Of a DNA stretch of 64,000 nucleotides, positions 20,918 through 32,535 are shown one piece after another; positions within the stretch are counted from its first letter, which is position 1, and every line of letters starts with the position of its first letter. The DNA comes from an uncultured Gammaproteobacteria bacterium (GTDB lineage Bacteria > Pseudomonadota > Gammaproteobacteria > GCA-002705445 > GCA-002716945). The notes beneath the pieces were generated by a model that was not told the DNA's origin, ran no database searches, and was given only the letters and a program-made list of their open reading frames with translations. The stretch covers positions 62,001 through 126,000 of the forward strand of contig CACOMO010000004.1 in the NCBI GenBank assembly GCA_902628335.1, written 5' to 3'. Both the position numbers and the translations under genes were made by a program.

Positions 20918-21646
20918 ATGAAAATATTGCCCGCTATTGATATTTTAGATGGATCTTGTGTTAGGTTAAATAAAGGGGATTACAGTCAAGTAACCAAATA
21001 CTCAGACGATCCTCTGTCTGTGGCTTCACAGTGGCATCAAGTTGGTATAAGAACAATTCATATTGTTGATTTAGATGGTGCAAGAGCAGGCAAACCTGCT
21101 AACTTCAGAGTTATTAAGAAAATAAGGGAAGCTTTTGATGATTTTTATATACAGGTAGGAGGAGGTATTAGAACAATAGAATCTATATCCGCGTATGTAA
21201 AGTCAGGGATAGACAAGGTTATAATTGGAACAAAAGCTCTTTCGTCACCAAGTTTTCTAGAATCAATACCAAAAAACTTAAAGGAAAAAGTCATTATTGA
21301 TATTGCAATGAATAACAGTTTTTTGGCAACTGATGGCTGGGTTGAAAAATCAAATGTTAAGATTACTGACTTTATCGAGTTTCTTGAAAATAATGAAATT
21401 AGAGAACTTGTAGTTACTGACATTAATAAAGATGGAATGTTGTCAGGTATTAACATAGAGATGTATAATCATATTTCATCAATGACAAATATACCGATAA
21501 TTGTATCTGGTGGAATAACAACATTAGAGGATGTAAAAAAAATAATTTCAATTAGAGCAAAAGGTCTAAGTGGTATAATCATAGGTAAAGCGATTTACGA
21601 AAATAAAATCAGTATATCTGATCTAGTTAAACTGGAGATCCTATAG
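20918..21646 (+). CDS. hisA: Phosphoribosylformimino-AICAR ribotide isomerase
   Basis: [39 protein letters not shown]. Confidence 0.97.
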   Translation: MKILPAIDILDGSCVRLNKGDYSQVTKYSDDPLSVASQWHQVGIRTIHIVDLDGARAGKPANFRVIKKIREAFDDFYIQVGGGIRTIESISAYVKSGIDKVIIGTKALSSPSFLESIPKNLKEKVIIDIAMNNSFLATDGWVEKSNVKITDFIEFLENNEIRELVVTDINKDGMLSGINIEMYNHISSMTNIPIIVSGGITTLEDVKKIISIRAKGLSGIIIGKAIYENKISISDLVKLEIL

Positions 21647-22407
21647 TGTCATATACAAAGAGAATTATTCCGTGCTTAGATATAGATGATGGAAGGGTTG
21701 TTAAAGGAGTAAATTTTGTTGATATAAAAGATGCAGGAGATCCTGTTGAAGTTGCAAAAAAATATGATTTAATGGGAGCTGACGAATTAGTTTTTCTTGA
21801 TATCACTGCAACTCATCAAGATAGAAAAACAATAGTAAACACAGTTGAAAATGTTGCGAATGAAGTATTTATCCCTCTCACAGTTGGTGGAGGAGTTTCT
21901 GGATATAATGATGTTTTAACTTTACTAAAAGCTGGAGCAGATAAGGTAGCAATCAATAGTGCTGCTGTCGAAAATCCTGATCTGATTAATGAGGTAACTT
22001 CAAAAATTGGTAGCCAATGTATTGTTGCTGCAATTGATGCAAAATTTACATCTGACGGTATTTGGAAAGTTTTTACTCATGGTGGGAGAAAAGAGACAGG
22101 TATTGATGCACTAGAATGGGCCAAGGAACTCAATGATAGAGGTGCCGGTGAGTTACTGATCACCAGTATGGATCGTGATGGTACTAAAGATGGTTTTGAT
22201 AACAATTTATTAAAAGCTATTTCATCAGAAGTAACTATTCCTGTAATAGCTTCTGGAGGCGCAGGAACACTGAAACATATGTTAGATGCTGTAAAATTAG
22301 GTATGGCAGATGCTGTCTTGGCTGCTAGTATTTTCCATTATGAGATATTCTCTATTGAAGAAGTAAAGGAATACTTAAAAAATGAGGGGGTCTCCGTACG
22401 TATCTAG
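21646..22407 (+). CDS. hisF: Imidazole glycerol phosphate synthase, cyclase subunit
   Basis: [38 protein letters not shown]. Confidence 0.98.
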   Translation: MSYTKRIIPCLDIDDGRVVKGVNFVDIKDAGDPVEVAKKYDLMGADELVFLDITATHQDRKTIVNTVENVANEVFIPLTVGGGVSGYNDVLTLLKAGADKVAINSAAVENPDLINEVTSKIGSQCIVAAIDAKFTSDGIWKVFTHGGRKETGIDALEWAKELNDRGAGELLITSMDRDGTKDGFDNNLLKAISSEVTIPVIASGGAGTLKHMLDAVKLGMADAVLAASIFHYEIFSIEEVKEYLKNEGVSVRI

Positions 22408-22429
22408 CTATTTATGATACTCTTAAGTA

Positions 22430-22762
22430 ATGAACAGCAAATCATATAGAAATATACTTGAGGACTTATTTCTAGTTTTGGAGGACAGAAAAGTAAATCC
22501 TACTAAGAACTCTTATGTCACCAGTTTATATGAAGATGGCAATAATAAAATCAATGAAAAAATACTTGAAGAGGCACAAGAATATATAGAAGCTATAAAA
22601 AACAGCAAAAAAGACTCTATTATTCATGAAGCTGCTGATTTATGGTTCCATACTTTAGTATCATTGGCTTTGAATGACCTTACGCCGAATGATATCCTAG
22701 AAGAGTTAGAAAGACGTTTTGGTCGATCCGGGATAGAGGAAAAAGCATCAAGAGAAAAATGA
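22430..22762 (+). CDS. hisE: Phosphoribosyl-ATP pyrophosphatase
   Basis: SYVTSLYEDGNNKINEKILEEAQEYIEA, EAADLWFHTLV. Confidence 0.95.
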   Translation: MNSKSYRNILEDLFLVLEDRKVNPTKNSYVTSLYEDGNNKINEKILEEAQEYIEAIKNSKKDSIIHEAADLWFHTLVSLALNDLTPNDILEELERRFGRSGIEEKASREK

Positions 22763-22770
22763 GGTAAAAT

Positions 22771-22962
22771 ATGTTAAGCGGAATATCACCATGGTCAATA
22801 TTACTAATACTTATCATAGTAGTATTGTTATTTGGTACAAAAAAATTGAGGAATGTCGGCTCTGATTTAGGTTCGGCAATCAAAAGTTTTAAAAAATCAT
22901 CAAGGGAAGAGACGCCAGACGATAAAGTCGTTACTAATAAATCATCAAAAGAAGATAAATAA
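22771..22962 (+). CDS. tatA: Twin-arginine translocase subunit TatA
   Basis: [38 protein letters not shown]. Confidence 0.95.
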   Translation: MLSGISPWSILLILIIVVLLFGTKKLRNVGSDLGSAIKSFKKSSREETPDDKVVTNKSSKEDK

Positions 22963-22967
22963 GTCTC

Positions 22968-23228
22968 ATGTTTGATATTGGGTTTTGGGAATTATTCTTA
23001 ATATTCATGCTACTACTATTTGTAGTTGGTCCTGAAAAATTACCAATTGTTGCAGGTTTTTTAGGCAAATGGTTTGGGAAGTTACAAAGATATTTTTTTG
23101 AACTTAAAGACTCTATTCAGCAAGAGACATCCGATACTACAGGTGAGATTAACAAAATTGTTAATGACCAGAAATCACAGATAGAAGATCTCCAAGAAAA
23201 AATAAAAAAAGCTAATAAGGAAGATTGA
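22968..23228 (+). CDS. tatB: Twin-arginine translocase subunit TatB
   Basis: MFDIGFWELFLIFMLLLFVVGPEKLP between tatA and tatC. Confidence 0.95.
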   Translation: MFDIGFWELFLIFMLLLFVVGPEKLPIVAGFLGKWFGKLQRYFFELKDSIQQETSDTTGEINKIVNDQKSQIEDLQEKIKKANKED

Positions 23229-23230
23229 TT

Positions 23231-24052
23231 ATGTCAGATAAAACTGAGTCTCAAAACTCCTACCAATCACTAGTCCCACATTTTCAAGAATTAAAAATGA
23301 GATTATCAAGATCTCTTATATTTGTTTTAATCATTTTTATTATTCTCTTTCCTTTCTCAAATGATATTTATAATCAACTTGCAGATCCTCTAATGCGTAA
23401 TTTACCCGAGAATAGTTCCATGATTGCAATAGACGTCGCATCCCCATTCTTTATTCCTTTTAAATTAGTAATGATTATATCTATTTTTATATCCATCCCA
23501 TTTCTTCTATATCATCTATGGATGTTTATCGCTCCAGGTCTTTATAAAAAAGAAAAAAAACTTGTCTTACCTATACTTATATCAAGTAGTATACTGTTTT
23601 ATCTTGGTGCTGCTTTCGCATATTTTGTTGTATTTCCACTCCTTTTTTCATTTTTTATCAGCATAGCACCAGATGGTATATCGGTTATGACTGATATTAG
23701 TAGGTATCTTGATTTTGTAATCACACTATTTTTTGCTTTCGGCTTTGCATTTGAAGTCCCTATCATTACAATTCTTTTGATTGTTACTAATGTAAGTACT
23801 GTACAAAGCCTTAAGAGAAAAAGACCATATGTTATAGTTGGCGCATTTATTGTGGGAATGCTACTAACACCACCAGATGTAGTTTCACAGACATTATTGG
23901 CTGTTCCAATATGGATTTTGTATGAATTAGGTATTCTATTTTCAGTAATTATAAGTAAAAATAGGAAGATGTCTGATGATGTACTTCATGATCAAATAGA
24001 TAATGTAAATAATGCAAATACAAAAAGTAAATCTGGGGTAGATAATGACTAG
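23231..24052 (+). CDS. tatC: Twin-arginine translocase subunit TatC
   Basis: HFQELKMRLSRSL, six TM segments, FAFGFAFEVPI, LTPPDVVSQ. Confidence 0.96.
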   Translation: MSDKTESQNSYQSLVPHFQELKMRLSRSLIFVLIIFIILFPFSNDIYNQLADPLMRNLPENSSMIAIDVASPFFIPFKLVMIISIFISIPFLLYHLWMFIAPGLYKKEKKLVLPILISSSILFYLGAAFAYFVVFPLLFSFFISIAPDGISVMTDISRYLDFVITLFFAFGFAFEVPIITILLIVTNVSTVQSLKRKRPYVIVGAFIVGMLLTPPDVVSQTLLAVPIWILYELGILFSVIISKNRKMSDDVLHDQIDNVNNANTKSKSGVDND

Positions 24053-24581
24053 ATCACTGTGGTTTGTTAGACATGCGCAATCTGAATACAATAAAAAAAA
24101 GCTTTTTACAGGTTGGCATGATCCATCGCTAACTGATCATGGCGTCGCTATGGCTAAAGAGCTTAAAAAAGAAGTAGATAGCGTGATGTTCTCACATGTA
24201 TTTTCTTCTCCACTTCAGAGGGCTTATCAGACTGCTAAAATCTTAGTAGATGAAAAAAGAATTGTTATTGATGATCGCATCAAAGAGAGAAGTTATGGTG
24301 ATTGGTCGGCTAAAAATAAAGATCAAGTAAAAGATATCGAGGGGGAGAATAATTATAGAGCTGCCAGGCGAGGTTGGCACACTAGCCCACCAAATGGTGA
24401 GAGTCTTAAGGATGTTGGTGATCGTGTTAAGTCTTTTCTGCAAGAATTACCCAAAGAGGGCAATATCCTAATTGTCTCACATGGTAATACTATTAGAGCA
24501 ATATCTGTACTTTTTGGTATCAATACAACAGAATCTGTATCTGATTACGAAATCAAAGTTGGCACTGTCTTAAAAGTATAA
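24045..24581 (+). CDS. gpmA: 2,3-bisphosphoglycerate-dependent phosphoglycerate mutase, compact (178 aa)
   Basis: LWFVRHAQSEYNKKKLFTGWHDPSLTDHG, SSPLQRAYQTA, ERSYGDW, PPNGESLKDV, LIVSHGNTIRA. Confidence 0.85.
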   Translation: MTRSLWFVRHAQSEYNKKKLFTGWHDPSLTDHGVAMAKELKKEVDSVMFSHVFSSPLQRAYQTAKILVDEKRIVIDDRIKERSYGDWSAKNKDQVKDIEGENNYRAARRGWHTSPPNGESLKDVGDRVKSFLQELPKEGNILIVSHGNTIRAISVLFGINTTESVSDYEIKVGTVLKV

Positions 24582-24601
24582 AGCCAGCATCCCTGCTGGC
24601 T
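24582..24601. terminator. Hairpin (possible terminator) directly after gpmA
   Basis: agccagca-tccc-tgctggct, 8-bp stem; no U-tract on +, TTTATACTTTT after it on the - strand. Confidence 0.5.
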
Positions 24602-24763
24602 CTACGAAGGAGGTATATAAGTATATTATTATATAGTTATTAGTTTGTAAAGATAAAAATATGACTATTTTACCCACATCATTACCCACAACTACTGAAT
24701 TTCCCCATTTTGTTTAGTATTTAGTGCAAATTTAAGTATTTGTCATGCAATCCTGTATCATTA

Positions 24764-25240
24764 ATGTGCATGATAAAAAATATAATACGCAAGTTATTGA
24801 GTGCCGTTATCCCTGCTTTTTTTGCTATGCTAACTATTAGTCTTCTGGCTTATATCATATCGTTGAATATACTATCAATGATTATGGTAGTATCTTTCGG
24901 AGCTACAATGGTACTAATGTTTGGCTATCCAAAAAGCCCCTTCGCACATCCTAAGAATATACTCTTCGGACACTCTGTTACAACAATTGCTGGTATTGTT
25001 ATGTGTAGTTTGTTACAGGGCCCAACTTTCTTTTTATTAGGTTTGTCTGTTGGCTTTGGAATTTATCTAATGATGATCTTTAATGTTGTTCATCCTCCTG
25101 CAGGTGGTAACCCAATAGCTGTTGTATTAGCTAACCACACTTATGATTACTTATTACAATCAATCGTATTAGGCGCAATAATCATCATACTACTGGGATA
25201 TTTTATCCATAACCTAATACTAGACAATAAATATCCATAA
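24764..25240 (+). CDS. HPP family membrane protein
   Basis: Multi-TM protein with VVHPPAGGNPIAVVL (HPP signature), YPKSPFAHPKNI. Confidence 0.82.
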   Translation: MCMIKNIIRKLLSAVIPAFFAMLTISLLAYIISLNILSMIMVVSFGATMVLMFGYPKSPFAHPKNILFGHSVTTIAGIVMCSLLQGPTFFLLGLSVGFGIYLMMIFNVVHPPAGGNPIAVVLANHTYDYLLQSIVLGAIIIILLGYFIHNLILDNKYP

Positions 25241-25269
25241 ATAATAAGGAGAGGAAAACTAATAGATAA

Positions 25270-25343
25270 TGGGCCCGGGAGGACTCGAACCTCCGACCAA
25301 TGGATTATGAGTCCACTGCTCTAACCAACTGAGCTACAGGCCC
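25270..25343 (-). tRNA. tRNA with CAT anticodon (elongator Met or lysidine-type Ile2); CCA not encoded
   Basis: Reverse complement GGGCCTGTAGCTCAGTTGGTTAGAGCAGTGGACTCATAATCCATTGGTCGGAGGTTCGAGTCCTCCCGGGCCCA folds as a cloverleaf: 7-bp acceptor, anticodon loop CTCATAA, TTCGAGT T-loop. Confidence 0.96.
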
Positions 25344-25346
25344 AAA

Positions 25347-25814
25347 CTAGAAAAAGCTACTCTGCTTCTTCTTTCTAATATACTTTTGATGGTACTCTTC
25401 TGCAATCCAAAAAGAACTAGCTTCTTCGATGGTTGTAACAATGGAATTATTAAATTTTGTCTCGTTAAGTTGCTTGATTTTGTTCTCGCTAGATAAGCGT
25501 TGGAAGTCATTTAGAAAAAAGATTGTTGATCTATATTGTGTGCCAAAATCTGGACCTTGACGATTAAGTGTAGTCGGGTCATGAATCTTAAAAAAGATAT
25601 CCAGAAGTTCGTCATATGTTATTTCATCACTACTGTAGTGGACTCTCACTGCTTCCGCGTGATAAGTATCTCCAGCACAAACATCTCTGTATGTAGGATT
25701 CTCTGTATTACCGCCAATGTAGCCTACTTCAGTTTCTTTAACACCTTTTGTGGATAGAAATTTTTCTTCTATTCCCCAAAAACAACCAGCTGCGAAGATT
25801 GCAATGTCAGTCAT
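25347..25814 (-). CDS. msrA: Peptide-methionine (S)-S-oxide reductase
   Basis: [41 protein letters not shown]. Confidence 0.97.
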   Translation of the reverse strand: MTDIAIFAAGCFWGIEEKFLSTKGVKETEVGYIGGNTENPTYRDVCAGDTYHAEAVRVHYSSDEITYDELLDIFFKIHDPTTLNRQGPDFGTQYRSTIFFLNDFQRLSSENKIKQLNETKFNNSIVTTIEEASSFWIAEEYHQKYIRKKKQSSFF

Positions 25815-27708
25815 TATCTAAAAAACTTTTCAGATTATGTGCTCTAGAGGGGTGTCTGAGTTTTCTTAGTGCTTTAGCTTCAATCTGTCTAATTCTCTCT
25901 CTAGTAACATCAAATTGCTTACCAACTTCCTCTAAGGTATGGTCAGTATTCATATCAATCCCAAATCTCATACGTAGTACTTTTGCTTCTCTTGGAGTTA
26001 GGCTTGATAGTATGTCGCGTGTTGAATCAGATAAGCCACTATTGATTGTCTCATCCAGTGGTTTCTCAGCGTTCTCATCTTCTATAAAATCTCCTAGATG
26101 CGAATCCTCGTCATCACCTACTGGTGATTCCATAGAAATAGGTTCTTTTGCAATCTTCAAAACACGTCTTACTTTATCTTCTGGCATCTCCATATGTACT
26201 GACAGCTCTTCTGGGGTAGCTTCTTTGCCATTTTCTTGTAATAGTTTTCGTTGAATTCTATTTAACTTGTTAATTGTCTCAATCATGTGCACAGGTATTC
26301 TGATAGTCCTTGCTTGATCTGCAATAGATCGTGTAATTGCTTGTCGTATCCACCAAGTTGCATATGTAGAGAACTTGTAACCTCTTCTATACTCAAACTT
26401 GTCAACCGCTTTCATTAAGCCTATATTTCCCTCTTGGATAAGATCTAAAAACTGTAAGCCTCTATTGGTATATTTTTTTGCTATTGATATCACTAATCTT
26501 AAATTCGCCTCTACCATCTCCTTCTTAGCATTTCTCTCTTTGAGCTCACCGCTACGTCTCTCTTTATTAATTTTCTTGATCTCTGCAATTGTTATATCTT
26601 GATCGTCTTCTATTGATTTAAGTTTTTTTTGATATTTTGTAATTTGACTTTTCGCAAGTTCTAAATCAGCTTTGTTTAATTTAGATTTCTTGATATATCC
26701 ATCTATGAAAGTCATGTCATCAACACCATCTTTTAAATACGTTATCAATTCTTTTTTAGGGATATTCAGTGTTCCCATACATATTTTGACAATCTCTTTT
26801 TCATATCTTGTAATCACTGAGGTTATCTTTTCGATTCTCTGTGTTAACTTCTCTTTAAACAAACTCGTAAATTTGAAGTTAGATATCTTGCTTTTTAATT
26901 CCTCAAAAGCTTTTTTATATTTTTTATTATTTTTCTTTTTAAAAGTACAATACTCTAAATAAAGACCATTAATCTCATTTACAGATCTGATAACAAGTTC
27001 TTTATCAATGGATGAGTCAATCACTTCTTCATCAGAATCATCATCAACATCACTAACATCCTCTATGTCCGTTGTGTCGGCCTTCGCATCATTTTTGATA
27101 TCGTCATCTTTAATTACTTGAGCGTTGTTAGGTATCTGATCACTTTTAAATTCCTCTTCATTGTCATTTTTTATATCCAGTATATAATCTGCAACTAGTG
27201 AGTCTATTTCGTCTTCGTCCTCTATATTCTCAAATACTTCTGTGAAAAACGCTGCTGATTCTGGAAAGCATTGAATCGCTTGATAGACCAGTTTTTGCCC
27301 CTCTTCAATTTTTTTTGCTATTATGATTTCACCAGCTCTGTTGAGAAGCTCAACAGTGCCCATTTCCCTCATATACATTCTCACTGGATCAGATGTTCGC
27401 CCAAATTCTTCATCCAAAGTTGAGAGAACTTCCACAGCCTCGTCGACAGTTAAATCACTATCCTCATCGTCTGATATTTCGTCATCATTTAAGATCGGCT
27501 CCTCGTTTGCTTCTTTAGAGGAGTCTACTACTTTGATCTTAAGGTCGGTTATTATTTTGGTGACTTGATCGATCTGGTCTTGTTCAAACTGATTATTTGG
27601 AAGAAGATCGTTTATATCAGAAACAGTTAAAAATCCCTGCTTCCTGCCCTTTTCAATAAGCTCCTCAATCTTATTCTGTTTTGATTTCGATAAATTTGAA
27701 TTGGTCAT
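25807..27708 (-). CDS. rpoD: RNA polymerase sigma factor RpoD (sigma-70)
   Basis: [107 protein letters not shown]. Confidence 0.98.
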   Translation of the reverse strand: MTNSNLSKSKQNKIEELIEKGRKQGFLTVSDINDLLPNNQFEQDQIDQVTKIITDLKIKVVDSSKEANEEPILNDDEISDDEDSDLTVDEAVEVLSTLDEEFGRTSDPVRMYMREMGTVELLNRAGEIIIAKKIEEGQKLVYQAIQCFPESAAFFTEVFENIEDEDEIDSLVADYILDIKNDNEEEFKSDQIPNNAQVIKDDDIKNDAKADTTDIEDVSDVDDDSDEEVIDSSIDKELVIRSVNEINGLYLEYCTFKKKNNKKYKKAFEELKSKISNFKFTSLFKEKLTQRIEKITSVITRYEKEIVKICMGTLNIPKKELITYLKDGVDDMTFIDGYIKKSKLNKADLELAKSQITKYQKKLKSIEDDQDITIAEIKKINKERRSGELKERNAKKEMVEANLRLVISIAKKYTNRGLQFLDLIQEGNIGLMKAVDKFEYRRGYKFSTYATWWIRQAITRSIADQARTIRIPVHMIETINKLNRIQRKLLQENGKEATPEELSVHMEMPEDKVRRVLKIAKEPISMESPVGDDEDSHLGDFIEDENAEKPLDETINSGLSDSTRDILSSLTPREAKVLRMRFGIDMNTDHTLEEVGKQFDVTRERIRQIEAKALRKLRHPSRAHNLKSFLDND

Positions 27709-27821
27709 AAGATACTATGTTAATCAAAAATGATGTATTATATCATCAACACCTATATTAAAACAATTAATGATAATGTATATATGATAATCGAGCAAGT
27801 GGGGTTATTCAATTATTTGAG

Positions 27822-28376
27822 ATGGTAGAGTTAACCACTCCAGTGTGTAATTTTGGTGAAAAGCCTCATGATTTTGATCTACTAGGCGTAGATGGTAACT
27901 ACTGGTCATTGGATAAGTGCATGGGCAGAAATGGCTTATTGGTAATGTTTATTTGCAACCACTGCCCATATGTGTTGGCAATTTTAGAAAAATTAGTCGT
28001 GGAAACTGATGTGCTTTCAATGAAGGGTATGAATTCTGTTGCAATTATGCCTAACGACACTGCATCATATCCCGACGATTCTTTTGAAAACATGAAAATA
28101 ATTTCAAAGAAATTTGGGTTTGGTTTTCCATATTTGTTTGATGAATCTCAATCGGTAACACAAAAGTTTGGGGCGATATGTACTCCTGATTTTTTTGGTT
28201 ATAATGTCGAGCGTGAGCTTCAGTATCGTGGAAGATTTGATGATAGAGGTGCGAAAAAAAATAATAATCCTAATCAAAGTGATCTCTTTAAAGCGATGTT
28301 CGCTATAACAAGAACAAAAAAAGGGCCAGAACTTCAGCATCCTAGTGTTGGTTGCTCTATTAAGTGGAGAAAATGA
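27822..28376 (+). CDS. Thioredoxin-fold AhpC/TSA-like protein
   Basis: LVMFICNHCPYVLAI active-site-like motif, FPYLFDESQSVTQKFGAICTPDFF, YRGRFDD. Confidence 0.82.
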   Translation: MVELTTPVCNFGEKPHDFDLLGVDGNYWSLDKCMGRNGLLVMFICNHCPYVLAILEKLVVETDVLSMKGMNSVAIMPNDTASYPDDSFENMKIISKKFGFGFPYLFDESQSVTQKFGAICTPDFFGYNVERELQYRGRFDDRGAKKNNNPNQSDLFKAMFAITRTKKGPELQHPSVGCSIKWRK

Positions 28377-28379
28377 TTA

Positions 28380-30380
28380 ATGAAATCAATTGAATTTTCA
28401 AACGCAATAAGGTTTCTAAGTGTTGATGCCGTAGAGAGAGCTCAATCAGGTCATCCTGGTGCTCCGATGGGCATGGCAGATATTGCATATGTGTTATGGA
28501 AAAAATTTTTGAAACATAACCCTACTAACCCAGATTGGCTCAACCGAGACCGTTTTGTTTTATCTAATGGTCATGGATCCATGCTATTATATTCACTGCT
28601 TCATCTAACAGGATATAGAGTTTCCATTAATGATCTAAAAAATTTTCGACAACTTAACTCAATCACACCAGGTCATCCGGAGTGTGATATTACACCTGGC
28701 GTAGAGACAACTACCGGTCCACTTGGTCAAGGTCTAGCAAATGGTGTAGGTATGGCAATAGCAGAAAAATCCCTCAGTCGAGAGTTTAATAAACCCAATT
28801 TAAAAATTATAGATCATTGGACATATGTTTTCGCTGGCGACGGTTGTTTAATGGAAGGTGTTTCTCATGAATCTTGCTCCTTAGCTGGAACACTTGGTTT
28901 AAACAAACTAATTCTATTTTACGATATGAACAGAATTTCAATAGATGGAGACACTTCTCTTGCATATACTGAAGACGTAAAAAAACGTTTCCAATCCTAT
29001 GATTGGAATGTAATTGATAATATTGATGGTCACAATTTTAAATCTATTGAAAAATCCATACGTGATGCAAAGAGAGAGAAGTTACGACCAACTTTAATAT
29101 GTATGAGAACCAAGATAGGCTATGGCTCACCCAACAAGGAGGGTACAAGTTCCGTTCATGGCGCACCACTTGGCCCTGATGAAACAAGATTAACCAGAGA
29201 GGCCCTTAACTGGCCATATAAGCCATTTGAGATACCAAAAAAAATATATGATAAATGGGATTGTAAGTCATCTGGTAAAAAATTTGAGACACAGTGGAAC
29301 AAATTGCTCAAAAAATATAAAAAATTATACCCAAGTTTATATAAAGAATTGATGAGACGAAGAACATGTAAGATAAATAAAAGAGTCTCGACTGTACTGA
29401 AAAACTTAAGTTCGAAACATACAAAACCTCTTGCGACCAGAAAATGTTCGCAAATTGCTTTGGAGTCTATAGGTAAATTCTTACCAGAATTAATTGGCGG
29501 CTCTGCTGATCTCAAGGAATCTAATTTAACTTTTTGGTCAGGGTCGAAGGCCATTAATAAGAAGGATTTTACCGGAAAATATATCCACTACGGTGTTCGG
29601 GAGTTTGCAATGTCGGCAATCAACAACGGAATTTCACTACATGGTTGCTTTAAAGTGTATGCGAGTACTTTTCTTATTTTTTCTGAATATGCGAAGAATG
29701 CGATTAGAATGTCATCTTTGATGCATTTACCTGTTATTTATATATTTACGCATGACTCTGTCGGTCTAGGGGAGGACGGGCCAACACATCAATCCGTCGA
29801 ACAGCTCAACTCGTTACGTTTAATCCCAAAGATGAATGTATGGAGGCCAGCGGATCTGCATGAAACCGCAATAGCATGGGAATCTGCATTAGGCCAAGAT
29901 AACTCTCCTACATCAATAGTTTTGTCAAGACAGGGGCTCCCACAAGTAGAAAGATCAGCCAATCAAAAATTGCTTGTCCGAAAAGGTGGTTATATAGTTC
30001 ATGATTCAAAAAAAAGAGCTCAAGCGATAATTATCTCTAGTGGCTCTGAATTGAACATTTGCATAAATGCAGCTAGTAAGCTTAAAGAGGAGAATATCCA
30101 TGTAAGAGTAGTCTCTATGCCATGCATAGAATTATTCTTATCTCAACCAAAGTCATATCGTCAAAATGTATTGCCTGATATTGATAATATAATGGCCGTT
30201 GAAGCTGGTGTAGGCGATTGTTGGGATAAATTCGTCGGAAAGCATGGTGCTAAAGTAGTCATGAATTCATTCGGACTCTCTGCTCCTGGTGGTCAAGTAC
30301 TCAAACACTTTGGATTTTCTGAAAAGAATATCATCAAACAACTGAAGAATTTAATTAAAAAAAACAGGAAGAGAAAATGA
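28380..30380 (+). CDS. tkt: Transketolase
   Basis: [52 protein letters not shown]. Confidence 0.97.
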   Translation: MKSIEFSNAIRFLSVDAVERAQSGHPGAPMGMADIAYVLWKKFLKHNPTNPDWLNRDRFVLSNGHGSMLLYSLLHLTGYRVSINDLKNFRQLNSITPGHPECDITPGVETTTGPLGQGLANGVGMAIAEKSLSREFNKPNLKIIDHWTYVFAGDGCLMEGVSHESCSLAGTLGLNKLILFYDMNRISIDGDTSLAYTEDVKKRFQSYDWNVIDNIDGHNFKSIEKSIRDAKREKLRPTLICMRTKIGYGSPNKEGTSSVHGAPLGPDETRLTREALNWPYKPFEIPKKIYDKWDCKSSGKKFETQWNKLLKKYKKLYPSLYKELMRRRTCKINKRVSTVLKNLSSKHTKPLATRKCSQIALESIGKFLPELIGGSADLKESNLTFWSGSKAINKKDFTGKYIHYGVREFAMSAINNGISLHGCFKVYASTFLIFSEYAKNAIRMSSLMHLPVIYIFTHDSVGLGEDGPTHQSVEQLNSLRLIPKMNVWRPADLHETAIAWESALGQDNSPTSIVLSRQGLPQVERSANQKLLVRKGGYIVHDSKKRAQAIIISSGSELNICINAASKLKEENIHVRVVSMPCIELFLSQPKSYRQNVLPDIDNIMAVEAGVGDCWDKFVGKHGAKVVMNSFGLSAPGGQVLKHFGFSEKNIIKQLKNLIKKNRKRK

Positions 30381-31384
30381 GTATAAAAGTTGCAATTAAT
30401 GGGTTCGGAAGAATTGGTAGAAATATTCTTAGGGCTAAATATGAATCATCTGAATATGATGGCATAGATATAGTAGCTATAAATGATTTAGGTGACAGCA
30501 GTATTAATGCACACCTGCTTGAATATGATACAGCACATGGAAAATTCAAGATGGATATAAATTCAAGTGAGGACGAGATTGTCATCAATAAAAAAGATAA
30601 AATTAGAGTACTGAGTGAGAGGAATCCTGAAAATCTCCCATGGGGTGATTTAGACGTTGACGTAGTTCATGAGTGCACTGGATTTTTTGCATCGAAAGAA
30701 GCCTCTTTGGCACACATTAAATCAGGAGCTAAGAGAGTAATAATTTCAGCGCCTGCAAAAAATGTCGATGCAACAGTAGTATATGGTGTGAATCATCACA
30801 CATTAAATAATAAGCATATAGTCATATCTAATGCATCATGCACGACTAATTGTTTGGCGACTCTCATTAAAAATGTACATGATGAGTTAACAATTACCAA
30901 TGGACTCATGACAACAATTCATGCTTATACAAACGATCAGGTTTTGACAGATGTTTATCATACAGATTTAAGGAGAGCTAGATCAGCAACGCAATCAATG
31001 ATTCCTACTAAAACTGGAGCAGCATCTGCAGTTGGCCTTGTTTTACCTGAGCTTAATGGAAAACTCGATGGGTTTGCAATTCGGGTTCCTACAATAAATG
31101 TCTCAATCGTAGATCTTTGTTTTAATACAGAAAAAAAATCAACTATTGACGAAATAAATCTTATTATTAAAAAAGCATCAGAGTCTAATTTAAAAAATAT
31201 ACTTGGATATAATTCTAAACCATTAGTATCGATTGATTTTAATCATTCATCTTATTCATCTGTTTATGATGAGAGTTTAACGAGAATGATGGATGACAAA
31301 TTCTTTAAGATATGTGCTTGGTATGATAATGAATGGGGATTCTCAAACAGAATGCTTGATGTTACGAAAACTTTGTTGAAATAA
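30377..31384 (+). CDS. gap: Glyceraldehyde-3-phosphate dehydrogenase
   Basis: [46 protein letters not shown]. Confidence 0.98.
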   Translation: MSIKVAINGFGRIGRNILRAKYESSEYDGIDIVAINDLGDSSINAHLLEYDTAHGKFKMDINSSEDEIVINKKDKIRVLSERNPENLPWGDLDVDVVHECTGFFASKEASLAHIKSGAKRVIISAPAKNVDATVVYGVNHHTLNNKHIVISNASCTTNCLATLIKNVHDELTITNGLMTTIHAYTNDQVLTDVYHTDLRRARSATQSMIPTKTGAASAVGLVLPELNGKLDGFAIRVPTINVSIVDLCFNTEKKSTIDEINLIIKKASESNLKNILGYNSKPLVSIDFNHSSYSSVYDESLTRMMDDKFFKICAWYDNEWGFSNRMLDVTKTLLK

Positions 31385-32535
31385 TGACAAAACTTATTCA
31401 ATGGCAAGAAATAGGAAACTCAAGAGTTATACTACGTTTAGATCTTAATGTACCACTAAAAGACAACACCGTAGAAAGTGATTTTAGAATATCTAAATCG
31501 TTACCAGTAATAACAGAGCTTCTGAGTAGAAATAATCAATTAATAATTCTCTCGCACCTCGGTAGACCATCTGTTGAAAAACCAGAGCCTTCACTGAGCC
31601 TACGTGTAGTCTGTGAACACTTGTCAAAAATGCTTCATGAACCTATTAAATTTGTAGACCAAATCACAGATCAAATAACGTTTGGCGAGTATAAAATCAT
31701 TATGTTTGAGAATATGAGATTTTTTAAAGGAGAAGTTGACAATGATCCTGAGCTGGCAAAAGTAATATCAAGTCATGGTGACTTTTTTGTCTTCGATGCT
31801 TTTGGTGTATCTCATAGACAAGAATCAAGTACGACTGGTTTGATGAATTTTTTGGATTATGCAGCAGGACCTCTTATTCAATCTGAGGTAAGTGCTGCTA
31901 AAAATATTCTTGAAGATCCAAAAAAACCTTTGTGTACAATAATATCAGGAGCAAAGATTTCTACAAAAATTTCACTCATAGAAACTTTCTCTAACAAAGC
32001 AGATTATTTAATTTTAGGAGGAGGATTATTAAATACATATCTTCATTGTAAAGAGTTTGAAGTGGGAAATTCTCTGATAGAGAGAGATTTACAACAAGAG
32101 GTTGTAGACTTCTTTGAGAGTGATAACGCTAAGAAAATTATCATGCCTATAGATTTGGTATGTTCCTCAGATGTCACACTTGATAACCCTAAAATAAAAA
32201 ATATTTCTATGTTACAATCTAGTGATAAAGTTCTTGATATAGGCACTAGATCTATTGAAAGATATGCAGATATTATAAAAAAATGTTCTACAGTTTTCTG
32301 GAACGGACCTTTAGGTTATGTCGAGAAAAAACCTTATGATAAAGGCACAGAGTCAATAATCAACGTTCTTGCAGATTCAAATTGTTTCTCGGTGATTGGC
32401 GGTGGTGATACAGTTTCAGTTATTGAAAACATGGGAGTTGAGGATAAGATCTCGTATATTTCTACCGGAGGAGGAGCACTATTGAAGTATATTGAGGGTA
32501 AAGATCTGACAGTAATTAAAAAACTAGGATTATAA
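31384..32535 (+). CDS. pgk: Phosphoglycerate kinase
   Basis: RLDLNVPLKD, LILSHLGRP, FWNGPLG, VIGGGDTVSVI, STGGGALLKYIEG. Confidence 0.98.
   Translation: MTKLIQWQEIGNSRVILRLDLNVPLKDNTVESDFRISKSLPVITELLSRNNQLIILSHLGRPSVEKPEPSLSLRVVCEHLSKMLHEPIKFVDQITDQITFGEYKIIMFENMRFFKGEVDNDPELAKVISSHGDFFVFDAFGVSHRQESSTTGLMNFLDYAAGPLIQSEVSAAKNILEDPKKPLCTIISGAKISTKISLIETFSNKADYLILGGGLLNTYLHCKEFEVGNSLIERDLQQEVVDFFESDNAKKIIMPIDLVCSSDVTLDNPKIKNISMLQSSDKVLDIGTRSIERYADIIKKCSTVFWNGPLGYVEKKPYDKGTESIINVLADSNCFSVIGGGDTVSVIENMGVEDKISYISTGGGALLKYIEGKDLTVIKKLGL

Noticed and set aside
24663-24719. Tiny ORF MTILPTSLPTTTEFPHFV upstream of the HPP gene
   Set aside because: 18 codons, no convincing Shine-Dalgarno, no known leader-peptide pattern; chance ORF likely.
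25748-26254. 168-aa + ORF antisense to rpoD/msrA
   Set aside because: Low-complexity Ser/Leu composition typical of antisense of acidic/charged coding sequence; rpoD frame is certain.
29156-29554. 132-aa - ORF inside tkt
   Set aside because: Antisense to conserved transketolase; no supporting motifs.
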